DNA from: an uncultured Pseudomonadota bacterium
Lineage (GTDB): Bacteria; Desulfobacterota_B; Binatia; UBA9968
Assembly (NCBI GenBank): GCA_946478635.1
Contig: CAMLCX010000194.1
Coordinates: 1-8,446, forward strand
Length of the DNA: 8,446 nucleotides
Direction of reading: 5' to 3'
The notes under the pieces are model-generated. The model was not told where the DNA came from, ran no database searches, and saw only the letters and a list, made by a program, of their open reading frames with translations. The position numbers were made by a program, and so were the translations under genes. Shown piece after piece: positions 6,855 through 8,446 of this stretch. Position 1 is the stretch's first letter, and every line of letters begins with the position of its first letter.

Positions 6855-6904
6855 TTTTCACCGGCATGACGAAAATACCTGTAGCTCGGATGGAGCAAAG
6901 CGGA
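6855..6904. repeat. Fragments of two further dispersed repeats
   Basis: Bases 6855-6879 (TTTTCACCGGCATGACG then AAAATACC) match the right end of the REP-like pair at 2252-2274 with few changes. They run into GTAGCTCGGATGGAGCAAAG at 6881-6900, which resembles the GGATGGAGCGAAGCGGAATCC-type intergenic repeat seen in many proteobacteria. The second piece superficially resembles a tRNA D-arm but has no acceptor or anticodon arms around it. Confidence 0.45.
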
Positions 6905-7050
6905 GCACAACACGAGTTCACTCACCGATTGCGTCATCAACCAAAGACGCGCCGACAGCCGGATCTCGACTAAAATCGCCCTGGAAACAAAGATTTGACA
7001 GGGTTTCTTCACAGGTATAACTTCCAAGCAACGAGTCTTAGGATGATCCT

Positions 7051-7290
7051 ATGAAAACCCTCACGATCAAGACCATCGAGCGAGAGCTTCCTAATCAATG
7101 GCTATTGATAGAAGTGACTGAAACCAAAGAGGGTGAGCCGTTTAAGGGAATCGTCATTAACGCCAATACTGACCGGCAAAAAGTTGTCAAAGCGATTGGA
7201 TTGCACAAAGGCAAGAGGCTTTATTTGTTCTTCAGCGGCAGGCTTGCGTCCCCCGATACCACTTTCGCGATGTACTGCCGACGTAAGTGA
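7051..7290 (+). CDS. Small hypothetical protein coupled to the aspartic protease
   Basis: A 79-residue protein of unknown function, not recognised. It is soluble, has no signal peptide and is rich in charged residues, with likely beta-strands at WLLIEVTET and GIVINAN and a helix at RQKVVKAIGLHKG, ending in FAMYCRRK. The ATG has AGGA seven bases upstream inside the small palindrome AGGAT-G-ATCCT. Its TGA stop overlaps the GTG start of the next gene by four bases (GTGA), a sign of translational coupling. It looks less GC-rich than the flanking operons, which fits an acquired gene pair. A partner or chaperone-like role for the retropepsin-like protein is a guess from the arrangement only. Confidence 0.75.
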   Translation: MKTLTIKTIERELPNQWLLIEVTETKEGEPFKGIVINANTDRQKVVKAIGLHKGKRLYLFFSGRLASPDTTFAMYCRRK

Positions 7291-7688
7291 AATTCTCGAT
7301 CTCGTTTCGCCAGGGAGTTTTTAGAGAGTTTAAGCTCTTCGTTGTATCCGTACTCATCGAAAACGACGGACGTTCACTCTATTTACCGATGATCGTCGAC
7401 ACGGCAGCAAGCTACGCAACCATAAGACCCGACGTATTCCGTGAACTAGGCATCGTTCCGATCCGAAATACTCCTCTCGTCACGGCGTCCGCTCGAACAG
7501 ACGCACCCATCGGCCATGTAAACAAAGTGACTGTCGGCTCGAATTGCACCGCTTCAAACGTCCAAGTGATCGCGATCCCGCTCCCAGGAGCCCTACCGGC
7601 AGAAGGACTATTGGGAGCATCGTTTCTTAAACATTTCCACGTCGCCCTCGATTATCATGAACCGCATTTTGATCTAACCACAAAATAA
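7287..7688 (+). CDS. Retropepsin-like (clan AA) aspartic protease
   Basis: A 133-residue protein, the size of a single-domain retropepsin that would work as a dimer. The catalytic-type motif is IVDTAASYATI with the predicted nucleophile-activating aspartate at residue 38, followed by a flap-like region and the second hallmark GLLGASFLKHFHVALDY (107-123), where the hydrophobic-GLLG-x-x-FL block is typical. The canonical D-(T/S)-G is D-T-A here; some bacterial clan AA sequences vary at this point, but the change could reduce activity. There is no signal peptide or membrane anchor, so it is probably cytoplasmic. Translation starts at GTG 7287, overlapping the upstream stop (GTGA), with no good ribosome site of its own, so it depends on the 79-residue gene. 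The substrate is unknown. Confidence 0.8.
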   Translation: MKFSISFRQGVFREFKLFVVSVLIENDGRSLYLPMIVDTAASYATIRPDVFRELGIVPIRNTPLVTASARTDAPIGHVNKVTVGSNCTASNVQVIAIPLPGALPAEGLLGASFLKHFHVALDYHEPHFDLTTK

Positions 7689-7715
7689 ACCGCACGACTC
7701 AGCAAGGAGGCTCCC

Positions 7716-8111
7716 ATGTTCGATATTAAAGGAATCAGAACCTTCGCCACCAGCGCCAAGGATCTCGACAAAGCCGTGGAGTTCTACACCAAAGTCATCG
7801 GCGGGCAGATCGTCAAAAAAGTCGAGCCCACGGAAGAACAAATAAGGTCAGGGCAAGTGAAGGAGGTCGATGTGCGCCTCGGCAACTTCGAAGTGCATCT
7901 TTTCGACGCGTCGATCAAGCCGCGCGAGGTCGATCCGCATCACACGCTCAATATTCCCTGGCAGGAAAAGGACAAAGCGCTCAAAGCGCTGCAGGACATC
8001 GGCGCCAATATCGAAAAGGTCCGGCCGCACCGCGACGGCGTGAGTTATTCGATCAACGTCTTCGATCCCGACGGCAACCGGTGGGAGCTGTCCTTCGCGC
8101 AAGGGAACTGA
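7716..8111 (+). CDS. VOC superfamily (glyoxalase/dioxygenase-fold) protein
   Basis: A 131-residue protein with the paired beta-alpha-beta3 modules of the vicinal oxygen chelate superfamily. Module one starts GIRTFATSAKDLDKAVEFYT, with FEVHLFD as its last strand; module two starts HHTLNIPWQEKDKALKAL and ends VFDPDGNRWELSF. Candidate metal ligands are H61, H76 and E124. The usual first-strand histidine is a threonine or another residue (IRTFAT), so metal binding may be altered. VOC proteins include glyoxalase I, ring-cleaving dioxygenases, epimerases and resistance proteins; which applies is not clear. A strong AAGGAGG five bases before the ATG supports the start. It lies 27 nt after the protease stop and may be co-transcribed. 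It converges with the acyl-CoA dehydrogenase. Confidence 0.85.
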   Translation: MFDIKGIRTFATSAKDLDKAVEFYTKVIGGQIVKKVEPTEEQIRSGQVKEVDVRLGNFEVHLFDASIKPREVDPHHTLNIPWQEKDKALKALQDIGANIEKVRPHRDGVSYSINVFDPDGNRWELSFAQGN

Positions 8112-8124
8112 CCGACGTTAGCTC

Positions 8125-8226
8125 GTTCAAGTAGTTCAAGCCGTTCAAAACGTTCAAATCGTCCGAACTAATCCGGGCGGTTCCAACGTTTTGAACGGCT
8201 TGAACGTTTTGAACGATTTGAACGTC
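8125..8226. repeat. Inverted array of 9-nt repeats between convergent genes
   Basis: The left half has units GTTCAAGTA, GTTCAAGCC, GTTCAAAAC, GTTCAAATC and a diverged GTCCGAACT (8125-8169). The right half (8182-8226) has TCCAACGTT, TTGAACGGC, TTGAACGTT, TTGAACGAT and TTGAACGTC, the same family on the opposite strand. Bases 8134-8154 and 8185-8205 are perfectly complementary (21 bp) around a 30-nt loop. The array fills the space between a VOC gene stop and an acyl-CoA dehydrogenase stop, where it could end or stabilise transcripts from both sides. No clear U-tract follows the stem. Confidence 0.8.
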
Positions 8227-8231
8227 CTACT

Positions 8232-8446
8232 TCAGTTGTATTTTTTAAGCACTTCCCGGGCGATCACCATGCGCATAACTTCCGAAGCCCCTTCGGTGAT
8301 CATGCGGCTGCGCTGATCGACGAACCATTTTGCCAGCGGCAGATCGAGCGTAAGACCGATGCCGCCGTGGATTTGCAGAACGCGGTCGACAACACGGAAG
8401 GACATCTCGTCGGCGAAGAGCTTGGCCATATAGGCCTCGTTGCGGA
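8232..8446 (-). CDS. Acyl-CoA dehydrogenase, C-terminal part (cut by window end)
   Basis: The last 70 codons of an acyl-CoA dehydrogenase; the gene continues past 8446. Visible residues are RNEAYMAKLFADEMS, then QIHGGIGLT (the FAD/subunit-contact Q-x-x-GG-x-G motif), RMITEGASEV and the ending MRMVIAREVLKKYN. The glutamate of TEGAS sits where the catalytic base lies in many short- and medium-chain enzymes, in the EGT/EGA-x-x-x-x-R context. These flavoenzymes oxidise acyl-CoA thioesters at the alpha-beta bond in fatty-acid, branched-chain or aromatic-acid breakdown; chain specificity cannot be told from this part. An internal ATG at 8429 is not the start, since the frame continues upstream. The stop is TGA. 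Confidence 0.9.
   Translation of the reverse strand, partial: RNEAYMAKLFADEMSFRVVDRVLQIHGGIGLTLDLPLAKWFVDQRSRMITEGASEVMRMVIAREVLKKYN

Larger units (their letters stand above)
6499..7050. other. Repeat-rich non-coding region
   Basis: About 550 bp with no credible gene. Frames that stay open here translate the palindromic repeats and lack a sensible start, ribosome site or recognisable protein pattern. The region holds at least three repeat families, listed separately. No tRNA, rRNA, transposase or clear U-tract terminator was seen. It separates the binding-protein operon from the small aspartic-protease pair and could be an old insertion boundary. Confidence 0.6.

Noticed and set aside
6881..6904. 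tRNA-like GTAGCTCGGATGGAGC
   Set aside because: Only a D-arm-like stretch is present, with no acceptor, anticodon or T arms; it fits a dispersed intergenic repeat.
6571..7020. Long open frames in the gap, on both strands
   Set aside because: They are composed largely of translated palindromic repeats, have no ribosome sites and no protein-like pattern.
8125..8226. CRISPR array
   Set aside because: The period is 9 nt with no spacers of useful length, the two halves are inverted and no cas genes are near.

Overview
The window looks like chromosome from an uncultivated, moderately GC-rich bacterium. Orphan solute-binding proteins, amidohydrolase-2 family enzymes, an acyl-CoA dehydrogenase and several short intergenic palindrome families are a mix I associate with soil or sediment lineages such as Rokubacteria, Binatota, Tectomicrobia or other deltaproteobacteria-like groups. 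The lineage is an inference; no rRNA or marker gene is present. No tRNA, insertion sequence or CRISPR was recognised.

The left half (18-4038) is a minus-strand cluster. In transcription order it holds an amidohydrolase (4038-2944), a UGSC-motif selenoprotein (2909-2358), a 350-residue conserved protein of unknown function (2147-1095) and a NitT/TauT-type periplasmic binding protein (992-18). The selenoprotein is the key feature. Two apparently unrelated short reading frames are one gene joined across an in-frame TGA at 2625-2627. Reading the TGA as selenocysteine gives the motif U-G-S-C, and a perfect 7-bp stem with loop AGUGU starts 11 nt after it, a good bacterial SECIS candidate. A conventional gene caller would split or lose this gene.

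A 275-bp divergent region (4039-4313) separates this cluster from a plus-strand pair: a second, paralogous amidohydrolase (4314-5426) and a TctC/Bug-type binding protein (5473-6498). Each arm therefore pairs a metal-dependent amidohydrolase/decarboxylase-like enzyme with a periplasmic binding protein, but the binding proteins belong to two different transporter families. A plausible reading is uptake and breakdown of small organic acids, aromatics or related compounds, with the selenoprotein doing redox chemistry. The substrate is unknown.

Region 6499-7050 is non-coding and rich in palindromic repeats. It is followed by a translationally coupled small pair, a 79-residue unknown protein and a retropepsin-like aspartic protease (7051-7688), then a VOC/glyoxalase-fold protein (7716-8111). 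The right end is the C-terminal part of an acyl-CoA dehydrogenase on the minus strand (8232-8446, cut by the window). The convergent gap before it carries an inverted array of 9-nt repeats (TTGAACGNN), and a related array lies at 1051-1095.
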